Origin: Thalassia testudinum
Lineage: Eukaryota; Streptophyta; Magnoliopsida; Alismatales; Hydrocharitaceae
NCBI GenBank assembly: GCA_037157565.1
Contig: JAZHRO010000036.1
Coordinates: 19,704,501-19,768,500 of the forward strand
Length of the DNA stretch: 64,000 nucleotides
Direction of reading: 5' to 3'
The notes under the pieces were generated by a model that made no database searches, had not been told where the DNA came from, and saw nothing but the letters and a program-made list of their open reading frames with translations. The translations under genes were made by a program, and so were the position numbers. This document shows positions 18,871 to 30,118 of this stretch, in pieces. How positions within the stretch are numbered: the first letter of the stretch is position 1; each line of letters begins with the position of its first letter.

Positions 18871-20645
18871 ATGCTGGGAAGACGGTCATTGAATCCCCGA
18901 TTAGAAGGACCATTAGAACATTCTAGGAGGCGCAAGTTAGATTTTGGTCAATTTGATCCCATGGCCGAACAACAGCCTCTTCTGCCTGGAAATCCACAGG
19001 AAGAATTTCGAAGGCAGCTGGAACAAATGCAGAGAATGCAAGAATGGTTCCAGAGAATGCAGGGCGTTCAGCCCTTGAAGGATTTTTATGATCCTTCAAA
19101 TTACGGGGAACGTCCCGGCGTCCAGATTCCAGCCGGTGACGTAGAAATCAAGCCCCAGGTGTTAAGCCTGATTAAACATTATCATGGGCTTGGCTCCGAA
19201 GATCCGTTTCAACACTTGGAGGACTTGACCACTTTGGTCCAGACCACCAAGTCTCGAAACGTAAACGAGGAGCAAATGATCATGAGGCTCTTCCCTCACT
19301 CTCTTAGGGATAAGGCCGCGCATTGGTATAGGACAATAGGAAGACCAATTACAACTGGAATGAGTTGAAATCGGCCTTTCTGAAGAAATTTTTCCCAGTC
19401 GGTCGTACCAATGCTTTGAGACGGGCAATCACTACTTTTACCCAGCGGCCGGGGGAGCAGTTTCATGTGGCCTGGGAGCGATTCTAGGACTTATTGCGGA
19501 GGTGTCCACACCACGAGGTGCCGAAATGGCAACTCGTGCAGATTTTTTATCATGGGTTGACTGAGCAACTCAGAAACCATGTGGATGCTTCTTGCGGAGG
19601 CAATTTCCTTAATAAAGATGCAGATAGTGCACATGATTTATTTGAGGAAATGAGTGAGAATTCAATAAATCATGCCTCCATGGATACTTTTAACTGGTCC
19701 CAACAACCCAGATCAAATGTCAATGAAGTCCATGACTCTCATTCATTTGATATGGAATTGATTTGTAATAAACTTGACAAAGTGGACTTGGTTGCTAAAA
19801 GAATGGAAGAGTGGATGGCTGGCAATTCTATGAACAACTCTCAATCCACTCAATCCCAAAATTCGGGATTCCATTCTTCACGAGCTCTTTCTGGACGGGA
19901 GTTCGTGAATCAACTTGATGCGACTCAATCTATGAGTCAGCATTTTTCGGAACCCCATGGGTTCCCAACTGGGGCCTTTGATCCCAGTTTTTCTAATCCT
20001 TCCTTTTCTTTCTCTCCATCCTCACTTTATGAGGATGTCTGTGCTGTACAAGAGAATGCTAGATCCAACCCCTACTCGAATGCCTATAATCAAGGTTGGA
20101 GAAACCACCCTAACTTCTCTTGGAAAAATCCGGGGCAACAGACCCAATTCCGACCCAGCAATTATGCTCCGCAATGACCAATGGGTTAGGGTCAAGTATA
20201 TACTCAGTTGCCTCCGAATTAGGTCAATCAGCCAGCTTGGAATGCCCGTCAACCCGCAGGGCAGGCTGATTTGAACCATCAAATAGTAGAGATGCAAGGA
20301 TCTATGCTCTAGCTCATGCAGCAAATGAAAAACTCACTGGACAACTTGCAATCCGGGCTCATTGCTAACTCTCGCCAACCCGGATCTCTACCATCCCAAC
20401 CCGTACCCAACCCACGAAATATTACGAATTCGGGCAATCAAGCCCAAGGGTACGGAAATCAGAGGGACCCACACGCGCATGCTCAGGTGGTTGAGCAGGG
20501 TTCCTCGTCTTCTTCTTCTGTAAATCAACAATTCATGGTCAATCAAGCCCCTCCAATCTTTCCTAACCCTCCTCAAGACCCAAATTCTTATGCTTCTGCA
20601 AATTCTGTCACTTTGAGAAGTGGTAAGAAGACTCAGGATCCATAA
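18871..20645 (+). pseudogene. gag: A2 gag, broken by one frameshift and six stops
   Basis: Gag forms the virus-like particle that packages element RNA. ATG 18871 gives MLGRRSLNPRL and then the capsid-type region (PLKDFYDP, IKPQVLSLIKHYHGLGSEDPFQHLEDL, RLFPHSLRDKAAHWYRTI). A one-base change near 19343 shifts the frame; reading continues in frame 3 with NYNWNELKSAFLKKFFP, WERF, then TAG at 19485, DLLRRCPHHEVP, and the Athila-type tail NQGWRNHPNFSW near 20085-20130. Further stops are TGA 20175, TAG 20187, 20220 and 20310, and TAA 20643. All six are one C to T change from CAG, CAA or CGA. No CCHC knuckle is seen, as usual in this lineage. From the frameshift on, gag is in the same frame as pol, so the ancestor had one gag-pol frame. 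Confidence 0.9.
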
Positions 20646-20663
20646 CCACATTATTCTAATCTT

Positions 20664-23600
20664 TTGAATCCTGAAGAATCTGAGGAGAGAGAAGAGAATT
20701 CTAAAGGAGAAATCAAGGCTCAGGAATCCGATTCCAAAGATCTGACTCTTGTTCCTTTTCCTGAAGCCTTAACCAAAGCAAAGAAGAAGAAGTCTGTTGA
20801 TAGAAATGAGGAGCTTCTGAATTTATTTAAGAATGTTGAGATCAATATCCTGCTCCTTGATGCTATCAAGCACATACCGACTTACGCAAGATTTTTAAAG
20901 GAATTATGTACACAAAAGCGTAAGTCGAGAGAATCTGTTCCGAGGAAGGTGGTACTCTCCGAGCAGGCTAGTTCTGTTATCCTGCACTACCTCCCTCAGA
21001 AAAAGAGAGATCCTGGTGCTCCTTTGATTTCTTGCGTTATCGGAGATTACACATTTGATAGAGAACTTTTGGATCTCGGTGCATCCATCAACCTAATTCC
21101 GACTTCTCTTTACGAGAAGTTTGGGTTAGGCGAACTTCGGCCAACTTCAGTAACGCTACAGTTAGCGGATCGTTCGGTCACAAACCCGCGAGGCGTTATT
21201 GAAGATGTTATAGTTAAGGTCAAGGATTTCTATTTTCCTGTAGATTTCCTTGTCCTTGACATGGATGTACCAGATAATCTGAGGAACACGCCTATCATTC
21301 TGGGGCGTCCGTTCCTGGCTACCGCAAAGGCCAACATTAATTGTGAAAGAGGTAGCATGGAAATCGCCTTTGGGGACCAACGTATGAAATTAGATATTTT
21401 TAAGGCGATCAATAAATTTGAGGATTGTGGAGTTATTGAGGAACTTGATGAGGATAATGTTAATATTGAAACTTGTTTGACAGTTTCTTCAATTGAAAGT
21501 TCCTCTTTGGTTGATGAATTTGACCCGCAACCCTCTGACTTAACATCTTCGGAAGAGGTTACTGATTTTGTCCACTCACAACCTCTCCCTCTTGTTGAAT
21601 CTTCAGCATCTACCCGACCATCAATCATCACCCCACCCCAGCTCGAATTGAAACCATTGCCCGAGAATTTGAAATATCAATTTTTAGGACCTCAGAATAC
21701 GCTCCCTGTGATTATCAGTGCTAAATTGACAAAGGAGCAAGAGATTAAATTGATTAAGGTCCTAAAGGAACATCAGGAGGCAATTGGTTGGACCGTTCAT
21801 GACCTTAGGGGGATCGAGCCATCTTACTGCAATCATAGAATATTCTTGGAAGATGGATCCCGCCCTTCTCGCCAGATGCAGAGGAGATTGAATCCAAATA
21901 TGCGAGAAGTGGTCAAAAAGGAAATCATCAAGTGGCTCGATGCAGGAATTATTTATCCAATCTCTGACAGTCCCTGGGTAAGTCCCGTTCAGATTGTTCC
22001 AAAGAAAGCCGGGATTACTGTTGTGACTAATGAGAAAGGAGAATCTGTCACAACTCGTTCAGCTTCATCTTGGAGAGTTTGTATTGATTACAGGAAGCTG
22101 AACACTGCCACTAAAAAGGATCATTTTCCCCTGCCCTTCATTGATCAAATCCTGGAAAAATTAGCCGGGCAGAAGTACTTCTGTTTTCTTGATGGCTACT
22201 CGGGATACAACCAAGTTCCTATCCATCCCGAGGATCAGGAAAAAACTACTTTCACCTGTCCCTACGGAACCTTTGCTTTTCGTAGGATGCCTTTTGGGTT
22301 ATGCAATGCACCTGCGACTTTTCAAAGGTGTATGCTAGCCATATTTTCCGACATGGTGGGAGAGTTTATGGAAGTCTTCATGGATGATTTCTCCATTTTC
22401 GGAGAATCATTTGATTCTTGTTTGCTTAATTTGGAAATGATTCTTAAGCGATGTATCAAGACACGATTGGTCCTTAGCTGGGAAAAGAGTCATTTCATGA
22501 CCCAAGAGGGCATCGTTTTGCGTCATGTAATCTCTGAACGGGGAATTGAAGTGGATAAAGCTAAGGTTGATGCTATCGTTAAACTTCCTCCTCCCACATC
22601 AGTTAAACAAATCAGATCATTTCTTGGCCATGTGGGATTTTATCGAAGATTCATCAAGGACTTCTCGAAGGTTGCCCGCCCTTTGAGCAATCTTCTTGCC
22701 AAAGAAACACCGTTTGTTTTTGACGAATCATGCCAAAAGGCATTTGATTTCCTAAAAACGGCGGTCACCTGTGAGCCAATTTTGCAACCACCTATTTGGA
22801 CAACCCCATTTGAGATCATGACCGATGCCTCTGATTACGCGGTCGGGGCTGTCCTGGGTCAGAAAATTGATCGAAAGCCCTTTGTCATTTACTACGCTAG
22901 TAAAACTTTGGATGAAGCCCAGAGGAATTACACTGTTACTGAAAAGGAATTACTCGCTGTAGTATTTGCGTTGGAAAAATTCAGGGCTTATCTCTTGGGG
23001 TCTCATGTTATTGTTTATACCGACCACTCGGCCTTGAGACATCTCTTGGCTAAAAAGGATGCTAAACCCCGGCTTATTCATTGGATTCTTCTTCTTCAAG
23101 AATTTGATCTTGAAATCAAGGATAAAACCGGGGTACAAAATGTGGTGGCGGATCATTTGTTGAGACTCCTAGGTGATTCTTCTTGTCCGGACATTCCGAT
23201 TGCTGACACTTTTCCGGACGAAACCATTCTTACAGTTTTAGGTGTCCACACCCCATGGTTTGCTGACATTGTTAACTATTTGGCCGTTGGTCAAATCCCC
23301 CAGGATTGGACCAAGCAACAACGGGATAGACTCAAATCTGAGGCCAAATACTACTTTTGGGAGGACCCTGAACTGTATCGCATCGGCTCTGATCAGATTA
23401 TTCGCCGATGCATACCGGAGAATGAATTCAACAGTATACTTGAGTTCTGCCATGCATCTGGGTGTGGTGGACATTTCTCCGGGAAAAAGACGGCTGCAAA
23501 AATTTTGCAATCTGGCTTCTATTGGCCGTCTTTATTCAAGGATGCCCAGGATTTCTCACAGTCATGCCCTCGATGCCAGGCACTCGGGAGCATAACTAAG

Positions 23601-24542
23601 AGAGACATGATGCCCTTAAACCCTATTCTTCCTGTCGAAATTTTCGATGTTTGGGGCATTGATTTCATGGGACCCTTTATCCCTTCATTTGGACATCAGT
23701 ACATTCTTGTCGCTGTTGATTATGTGTCTAAATGGATTGAGGCAATTCCCACCCGAACCAATGACCACAAGGTGGTCATCAACTTTGTCAAGAAAAATAT
23801 CTTCAGTAGATTCGGGATTCCGAGGGCTATCATCAGTGATGGTGGCACTCATTTTACTAATGCCCAATTCCGGAGTTTATTGGCCAAATACGGGGTTAAT
23901 CATCGAATTTCCACACCTTACCATCCCCAAACGAATGGACAAGCCGAGATCTCTAATCGAGAGATCAAGAACATTCTGCAAAAAACGGTTAGGCCCGATC
24001 GCAAGGATTGGACTCAAAAGCTTGAGGACGCTCTTTGGGCCTACCGTACGGCGTATAAAACACCTATCGGCATGTCTCCATTCCGTCTGGTGTATGGAAA
24101 GGCGTGTCATCTACCCGTAGAGATTGAACACAGGGCATTCTGGGCAATCAAACAATGCAATCTAGATCTAAATCTAGCTGGGAAGGCCAGGAAACTCCAA
24201 CTATCTGAGTTGGAGGAGCTTAGAAACGATGCTTATGAGAATGCCAAGATCTACAAGGCTCGGACCAAAGCTCTACATGATCAAATGATTTCCCGCAAGA
24301 GCTTTGAGCCAAACCAGAAGGTCTGGTTATTCGATTCTAAACTTAAGCTCTTTCCTGGTAAACTTAGATCTAAATGGAGTGGCCCATTCATAATTGATCA
24401 GATCTTTCTAAATGGTGCCGTTCAGATTTCTGACCCAAAGACGGGTAACACCTTTAAAGTCAACGGTCAACGTCTAAAGCCTGTTGTTGACCATAATCTT
24501 CCAGAACCCGTTTCAGACTCTGTTGCTCTAGCCATTCTGTGA
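20664..24542 (+). CDS. pol: A2 pol polyprotein: protease, RT, RNase H, integrase; intact
   Basis: An unbroken 1,292-codon frame ending in TGA. The open frame reaches back to 20646 after the TAA of gag; the first codon here is TTG, not a credible start, and pol would normally be read as part of gag-pol. Residues counted from 20664. The aspartic protease has DLGAS at 137-141 and [10 protein letters not shown] from 212. RT has [31 protein letters not shown] and the catalytic FMDD at 572-575. RNase H has D721, E760 (TEKE) and D787 (YTDH). The integrase zinc site is H930, H937, C968, C971; its DD35E triad is D1000, D1059, E1095. The C-terminal end reads [12 protein letters not shown] and stops without a chromodomain. 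All key residues are present, so enzymes could be active if translated. Oddities: LRHVIS where relatives have LGH, and ADHLLRL in place of ADHLSRL. Confidence 0.96.
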   Translation: MNPEESEEREENSKGEIKAQESDSKDLTLVPFPEALTKAKKKKSVDRNEELLNLFKNVEINILLLDAIKHIPTYARFLKELCTQKRKSRESVPRKVVLSEQASSVILHYLPQKKRDPGAPLISCVIGDYTFDRELLDLGASINLIPTSLYEKFGLGELRPTSVTLQLADRSVTNPRGVIEDVIVKVKDFYFPVDFLVLDMDVPDNLRNTPIILGRPFLATAKANINCERGSMEIAFGDQRMKLDIFKAINKFEDCGVIEELDEDNVNIETCLTVSSIESSSLVDEFDPQPSDLTSSEEVTDFVHSQPLPLVESSASTRPSIITPPQLELKPLPENLKYQFLGPQNTLPVIISAKLTKEQEIKLIKVLKEHQEAIGWTVHDLRGIEPSYCNHRIFLEDGSRPSRQMQRRLNPNMREVVKKEIIKWLDAGIIYPISDSPWVSPVQIVPKKAGITVVTNEKGESVTTRSASSWRVCIDYRKLNTATKKDHFPLPFIDQILEKLAGQKYFCFLDGYSGYNQVPIHPEDQEKTTFTCPYGTFAFRRMPFGLCNAPATFQRCMLAIFSDMVGEFMEVFMDDFSIFGESFDSCLLNLEMILKRCIKTRLVLSWEKSHFMTQEGIVLRHVISERGIEVDKAKVDAIVKLPPPTSVKQIRSFLGHVGFYRRFIKDFSKVARPLSNLLAKETPFVFDESCQKAFDFLKTAVTCEPILQPPIWTTPFEIMTDASDYAVGAVLGQKIDRKPFVIYYASKTLDEAQRNYTVTEKELLAVVFALEKFRAYLLGSHVIVYTDHSALRHLLAKKDAKPRLIHWILLLQEFDLEIKDKTGVQNVVADHLLRLLGDSSCPDIPIADTFPDETILTVLGVHTPWFADIVNYLAVGQIPQDWTKQQRDRLKSEAKYYFWEDPELYRIGSDQIIRRCIPENEFNSILEFCHASGCGGHFSGKKTAAKILQSGFYWPSLFKDAQDFSQSCPRCQALGSITKRDMMPLNPILPVEIFDVWGIDFMGPFIPSFGHQYILVAVDYVSKWIEAIPTRTNDHKVVINFVKKNIFSRFGIPRAIISDGGTHFTNAQFRSLLAKYGVNHRISTPYHPQTNGQAEISNREIKNILQKTVRPDRKDWTQKLEDALWAYRTAYKTPIGMSPFRLVYGKACHLPVEIEHRAFWAIKQCNLDLNLAGKARKLQLSELEELRNDAYENAKIYKARTKALHDQMISRKSFEPNQKVWLFDSKLKLFPGKLRSKWSGPFIIDQIFLNGAVQISDPKTGNTFKVNGQRLKPVVDHNLPEPVSDSVALAIL

Positions 24543-25438
24543 CTTCTTTGGCTGGACTTCGCCTAGCTGACAGCATTAAACTCAGCAGTTGTACATATAA
24601 CACAAGGCTGATACGAGCTTCATATCCAGGTGACATCTTTCATATTCTACCCTTTCTTTCATGTCTCTTTTTCAATGAGGACATTGCATCAGCTAGGAAT
24701 GGGGGGGTGGATTCATTTTTGAATTAGTTGGTCAGCTTTGTGAAATCCATATAAATTGCTCTCTTTCTAAAAAAAAAAAAAAAAAAAAAAATTAGGAAGG
24801 ATTAGTTGGACATTAGGACTTTTCAATCCTAAGAAATTTTACATTAGGATCTGAACACAAAGACCCCTCAGGTCTTTGGACTTAATTAGCCTGTGTATCT
24901 ACTAAAATGTGGATTTGTCTTTGAGTTCTCGCCATCTTAATTCTATTATAATTGGAATAAATAAGTTTGGGTGATAAGTACACGACTTGTCAACCCACCC
25001 TCTGATTTAAGGGAATTTTGAGTTTTAAGCATCTACACACTTTCTTTGCACTGACTCGTTGCTCGGCAATTTTAATGGAAATTGGGTAGCTAATGAACCT
25101 TCTAGGGTGATATGGCTGGCAAGTTATCGTGGGTAACAGCCCATAGGTAGGTTGTCCAGAGCCCAGTCACTGGACCTTTCTCTTTTTGCTGCCTTTAGGT
25201 AAATCTTAGACCAGGGAAGCCACCTACTTAAAAAAAAAAAAAAAAAAAAAGAGAGTAAAAACAGAAAAAGAAATTTTTCTTTGAATAAGGCGAGGCTTGA
25301 GGCGGTCTGCATTTTGGCTGATACCCGGGCACTGTTGTGTCTTTGAAAGTTCAGTTCTTAAGTAGACAATTTCTTAATGATTGAAAATAACTCAGGTCCA
25401 AATAATCTAACCTAATTCCTTTATAAATAGCATATAGT
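24543..25438 (+). other. A2 3' untranslated region
   Basis: No env-like ORF. It contains the internal PPT-like motif at 24675-24710 (ATGAGGACATTGCATC followed by TAGGAATGGGGGGG), A-rich runs near 24770-24790 and 25231-25250, and one copy of the ATGGCTGGCAAGTTATCG block (25112-25166) that A1 has twice. Confidence 0.8.
24675..24710 (+). other. Internal PPT-like motif (A2)
   Basis: Same arrangement as in the other elements: GAGGACATTG, six to ten bases, then a G-run, 770 bases before the true PPT. Confidence 0.6.
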
Positions 25439-25475
25439 TTTTGCTAGGGACTAGCAAAAGATAGGCATGGGGGTA
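25439..25475 (+). promoter_or_regulatory. Hairpin plus polypurine tract (A2)
   Basis: TTTTGCTAG, loop GGA, CTAGCAAAA (25439-25459) is a perfect 9-bp stem. The PPT GATAGGCATGGGGGTA (25460-25475) follows at once, then the 3' LTR. Confidence 0.88.
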
Positions 25476-26903
25476 TGATGTAAACACATTTACACTACTT
25501 AAAATGTCTATTTATGCATGTTCTTAAGCATAGGATTGCATTTCATGATATAAATATTGCATTACATGCATCATCTTGCATTTAGAGTAGTTTGAATAAA
25601 ATGGAGGTTAATTGTCTCCTTTTATGTGCTTGGATAGGGCAAATATTTTATCAGGGCCTCGGATCAAAGATCCAACCGTATGGATATGATCAGGGCGACG
25701 ATTGGAGTTCAACGACTCCAAGATCGCCCTAATCAGGCATCCATAGCATCAGATAGAGACCGGGGAACCCTAGAAGATCAAGGGCCAGGATGGTGTAAAT
25801 CCGCACATCAGATGGAAAATCCGACCACACGGATGAATTCGGATCGACGATCGCAGCCGAACGACACAAAAATCGAGTCAATCCGACATCCGTGGCACCA
25901 TCTACAACTTCCAGAAGATGGACGGCCAAGATAGCGCCACGTGGCGCCATCCCAGCTGCCCAATTGGCCGCAGGAGTCCTGTGAAGACCGCGCACCGTCT
26001 CCTCTCCGCCGTTGGATCTCGATCCAACGACTGCGGTCGCTCGCGTTTAAAAACGTCCGCGCGACCATTTCACCCGCGTAGCGCAGCGGCGACGCAGCTG
26101 CGGGCGAAGCGGAGGTCGCGGGTTCGAGCCGCGGTGAGGGGGTCGAAGGCGCGGGCGAGCGGGCGCGCACGAGCGTCAGATGAAGATCCAACGGCCGCGC
26201 GCGCCCGATAGCGCCGACGCGCAATTGGACGCTCTGGTGGGCGCGCGATCGCACGCGGGCGGGCGCGCTACGCAGCGGGCGCGGACGCGATCTAAGCCGT
26301 CCGACCTCGCGATCGGACGGCTGAGACGACGCGGACGTGCGTATGCGTTACGCGCACAGGCCAGCCAAGCGGGCGCGCGTGGGCGCGGCGGCGACGGCGA
26401 CGGCGGGGCTTTAGCGACGGTTTTATCCGTCACTAAAGACCCCTTATTTATTATTTTGAAGATGTAATGTCCATTTTGCCCCCACTCCTTGCAACTATAA
26501 AAGGAGACCCCCTCCATACGAAATTTTCATCCCTTCCTTCTCCTCTCTACCTCTCCAAAGCTCAAGAGAAGCTTGTCCCACACCCGGGATGCTTCTCGCG
26601 AGATAAAGTCCAAATTTTCGTCCCCCTTCGGAAGTGGATCCCGCGACGACGACGGCGTGCTGCTTCGTTCCCGTTCTTCTGCTTCGTCCTCCTTCGTCCC
26701 GCTTCATTCTCCTTCGTCCAGGCGTCGTCCCGTCCGGCTCGTCCTCCAAGCAACCGTCGAGGAGGATAACTTCTCTCTCCCATTCTTATTTACAGCTTTT
26801 CTAGTGTAGAATTTTCCTGCTTTATAGTGTAATTGATTTTCCGCTTTCTAGTGTAACTTTCATTTCGTTTGCTTGTATAAACAATTGAAATATTGAATGC
26901 ATG

Positions 26904-26935
<32 letters not shown>

Positions 26936-27148
26936 TAGTTTGATAGCTCCATTGTAATTATTTCGCCTTGTTTATCAAAAATCCTAAAAAAACATAATTG
27001 CGAATATAGATCAACGTAGCCTCCCTGAGTTCGACCCGGAATTCTTTTTCGGTATAAATCTTATTTGTTGAACACGAATCCTTCGCTTTCGAACTACAAC
27101 GACGGGTTTTCCAAAACCAAACACGTTAGCGTAGATTCTCGTTCAACA
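25476..27148 (+). repeat. A2 3' LTR
   Basis: Nearly identical to 15943-17619. It carries the same boxes: tip repeat 25479-25494, Pol III-like boxes 26079-26130, TATA 26496, U5 tRNA stretch 27093-27103. It ends GTTCAACA before TSD AATAA. Confidence 0.96.
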
Positions 27149-27153
27149 AATAA

Positions 27154-29610
27154 TAAAAAGCATATGCAATAATAACCCAAATTGTATCTCAAGAATCAAT
27201 AGGACAAAAGGAATAGAAAGGACTATAAAAAGTGGTGAATTAGATCACCAATTAATCCCTTCAATTTAAGCACATCCCAAAGCATTTATAATCAAACCAA
27301 ATTTTCTAATAATGGTCCTTGAACCACTAATCTCTCAATTCCATGTTAGATCAGATACCAAGTATCAACTCAAATAATGCCACAGTACGAGATCAGATGT
27401 TGCAAGTAAGGCACAGACACCTTATCTGCTCAAAGCGCAGCCAAGGCACAAGGCCTTCAGTAAAGCAGACACACAACAATGCCAAGCACAGCATAATGCC
27501 TTAGATATAACTAAGTGTAGAACATATAGGCATGCATCCCAAGGATGCACAACACAAAACCCTCGCCTACCCTCCTTAGAAATTCCTCTCTAATTCTCTA
27601 ATCGGCCACATAATCGAGTAATCAAATCCGGGTAGGGTCCAGACCTGCGTGGCATGTACCGTGTGTGAGGAGTGACAAGGTCAGGTGAGCGGGGACCTCA
27701 ACCTAGTGTCTGAGGCAAAGAGCCCCTTTCACTAATTCAACTTATATGTTGCTTTTGGTTTGGAATCCCACGGTGTGGGACTATATCCCACTTGTTTGCT
27801 TCATGCTGCAGTAGAAGATGTCTCGCACAATTGTAGCTGCAGTTGCTATTGTCTTGGTTGCTTGAAGGCCTGGAGGTCTTTGTGGCATTCGTTCGTAGAG
27901 CCTGGGGGTAGTAGTAGCGGTGATGGTGGTTGGCATATGTCGAATGGAGGCGGCATGAAGCAGAGATCCGGCAAGCACTGAAAAACATGAATACGAGCTC
28001 TAGGCCCCAATTAGCAAGTTCATGAGCATCACTAGAGCACGGTGAGTGTGAAGGCGGTGTTCTTGTGGTGTTTAGTGGTCGGTGGAGGTGTGGCGGTGAC
28101 GAAGAAGGTGACCGAAAGTGGGTTTAGTCAACGGGGAGTTTTGGTGGATGGAAACCTTAATAAAGTTAGGGATTTTGGTCGGTGAGGGGCGAGGAGAATT
28201 TTGGTGGTGGTAGCGACGTGTTTGGGTGTGTGTGGCACTAGCGCGATCTCGTCGGAGCTCGTGTTGGACATGGGGAAGACAGGGGCAAGCCACTGTGTGT
28301 GGTGGTTGAAATGAGGAGTTGAGAGATAGATCTATTCTAGGGAGAGAGTGGAAGAGGGAGAAACTATTTATTGATGAAGGGAGGGAGATTTGGCATGCCG
28401 ATGTGGTTGTTGGCATCGGAGAAGGTGAAACCACCGGAGATGAGGACGGCGAGGAAGAAGGGGTCTGGGGGCATCTACTTGGTACGGAAAGAAGTGGAGG
28501 AAGGTGGGGAAGAAGATCCCTCTTCCTATCGTACATGGCAGAGGGCGACGACATAGGATTGAAGAAGCTCGCTGGAGTCACAACGGAGGTGGCTGGAGGG
28601 AGAGCTGAAGAATTTGAGGCCAAACAGGACTAAGGAAGATGGAGGAAGATGCATGAGATTACATAGAGCTCAAACTTGAGCCCTAAATGAGGAAAGGATC
28701 TCAATTGATCAGAGATTGAGAAACAAGAAACCCACAGATTTCATGGGCTTCGCTTGGTCTTGTTGCAGCGAATCAAGGTCTCAAATTGTGTTCACATGAA
28801 TCTCTAATGTGTGAACTCCAATCCCACCAAATTTGGTGGGATTTGGAGGTAATTTGATGAGGTTTCCATCAAGTCAAAGAACAGCTGTAGGTCGATTGAC
28901 CTAGCAATGGTGACAGGGGTATTTCTGCGAAGAAGATGAAGAAGTTAAGGACCTTTTTGGAAGGAATTTTGAATGTTAGGGGTCAGAGTGTAGGAAATAG
29001 ATGTTTTAGGGACTGTAGTGCAAATTAGGTCAAGATAGACTCTGATTGGGCCTAAATTTTGGCCTTAGCCTAATTTGAACCCAATAAATTTGGTGGTGAA
29101 GTTGAATTTGAGTTTTGACCACGTTTGACTAGGAAATTTGCACAGAAGCCCAAATTAGGGTAAAATCCCGTTTAACACTCTATTGAAGGTCAAAATGTGT
29201 TTAGATGGTCAAATCAAGGGTTCCAACCTCTCAAAATATTTTTCTATGAATTTTAGAAGGTTTAGATAAATTTTATTCTACCAAAACCTCTTCAATTTAA
29301 GCAGGTCTGTAATTAGGGTTTTATGTTCTGATGCGGTTCTCGAAACACGTGAAACCCTATTTTTGTCTATGTAGACCCACCCTTTAGACTTTTAATGCTC
29401 AATTGACCTTCAATTAACCCTTGATAAGCCCCGTGGTTACTTTGCATTCATGGTGTAATGTTAAAACTGTAGAATTAACCCTATTTTAATGTTCTCTCCT
29501 CAAAATGGATCTGAGTGGAATTACGGCTCTCAAGCGATCATTTTAGGAGCATTTGTCACTCGATACTCACTAATTTAAGTTAGTTATAGCTAATGATAGT
29601 GTTACCATCA
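27154..29610 (-). repeat. B2 solo LTR, larger part
   Basis: This is the rest of B2 right of A2. On the minus strand it reads from the F2 tip at 29610 through the GGTCAAAACTCAAATTC segment (about 29105-29125) shared with 1800-1870, 14440-14470 and 40615-40640, then C-rich transcribed DNA (28640-27750) and the CTCACCTGACC-type segment (27660-27720) shared with B1 near 15500. No gene. Confidence 0.85.
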
Positions 29611-29615
29611 GCTAC

Positions 29616-30097
29616 AGTGCTTGATAAGTTAAGGTGTCTACCTCATGTGCCCAACGTCTGATTGTGACCTTGATTTGAGTTATTGTGGAATTATTGAGTA
29701 CTGTGCTGACGTGGCAAGTGGTTTGAAGTACTGTTGAAATGTTGGAATTATTATTAGTGTTGGGATTCATACTTAATTGTGGATTTAATTGGTGATTCAA
29801 ATCACCTTTTTTATCTTCATTTATATTCTTTTTGTCTGATCAATTCTAAGATACAATTTGTTACTAATTGAATATCTTTTTTAGTAGATTATTTCTTTAT
29901 TGCATATCATTCTTGTGGTTAATTATTATGCTCATTGTTTATTATTGCGAGTAGTGTTTGAATTCCATATTTGCTTCTTGCGAACGACCTTGAAACTCAC
30001 AATTTTTCGAGCATTATAAATTTAAATGTCGTATCGATTTTTGTCGCTATACTACGACATGATGTTTTCCTAAATACAATGATTTTTGACAGCAACA
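29616..30097 (+). repeat. B1 5' LTR, second part (U5 end)
   Basis: It resumes B1's LTR after B2: CTTGATAAGTTAAGGTG matches 41544 in the 3' LTR, and the end GACAGCAACA matches GACAGCAATA at 42020. The tRNA-Asp complementary stretch is at 30047-30058 (CTATACTACGAC). Confidence 0.88.
30047..30058 (+). other. U5 stretch complementary to the 5' end of tRNA-Asp (B1)
   Basis: CTATACTAC is followed by GAC; against CTATACTACAACGAC only three bases are missing. It is complementary to tRNA-Asp bases of the acceptor and D-arm start (GUC, then GUAGUAUAG). The 3' LTR has the same place decayed to TTATATTATGAC (about 41970). Confidence 0.5.
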
Positions 30098-30100
30098 TTT

Positions 30101-30118
30101 TGGCTCTATTGCCAGGGA
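30101..30118 (+). other. Primer-binding site, decayed tRNA-Asp match (B1)
   Basis: TGGCTCTATTGCCAGGGA matches the tRNA-Asp complement at 14 of 18 positions, three bases after the LTR end. Confidence 0.7.

Larger units (their letters stand above)
15943..27148 (+). mobile_element. A2: full-length Athila-type retrotransposon (family F1), young
   Basis: 11.2 kb with LTRs of 1,677 and 1,673 bases. TSD is AATAA (15938-15942 and 27149-27153). Order: LTR, PBS, 1.2-kb leader, gag, pol, 0.9-kb 3' region, hairpin, PPT, LTR. By eye the LTRs differ by only about ten substitutions plus the length of a CT run, so insertion is recent. Pol is open throughout; gag is not. There is no env-like ORF after pol. 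It sits in solo LTR B2, inside B1, inside C1. Confidence 0.96.
15728..29610 (-). repeat. B2: solo LTR of family F2 (minus strand), split by A2
   Basis: On the minus strand it starts TGATGGTAACACTATCA at 29610 and ends CACTCACAACA at 15728. The flanking bases are GCTGC (15723-15727) and GCTAC (29611-29615), a TSD with one change. It has no internal region, so it is a solo LTR left by recombination, about 2.67 kb once A2 is removed. Its U5 end near 15770-15781 carries the tRNA-Asp complementary stretch (CTATACTACGAC on the minus strand). The C-rich frames around 28072-28623 are not genes. Confidence 0.85.

Noticed and set aside
20664..24542. Host gene for a retropepsin or RT-like protein
   Set aside because: Flanked by its own gag, PBS, PPT and near-identical LTRs with a target duplication; plainly an element gene.
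24543..25438. env-like gene after pol in A2
   Set aside because: No frame longer than about 60 codons and no signal or membrane segment in element sense.
28072..28623. 183-codon minus-strand frame, Ser/Pro/His-rich
   Set aside because: It lies in the C-rich transcribed part of solo LTR B2. Other F2 LTRs do not keep the frame.
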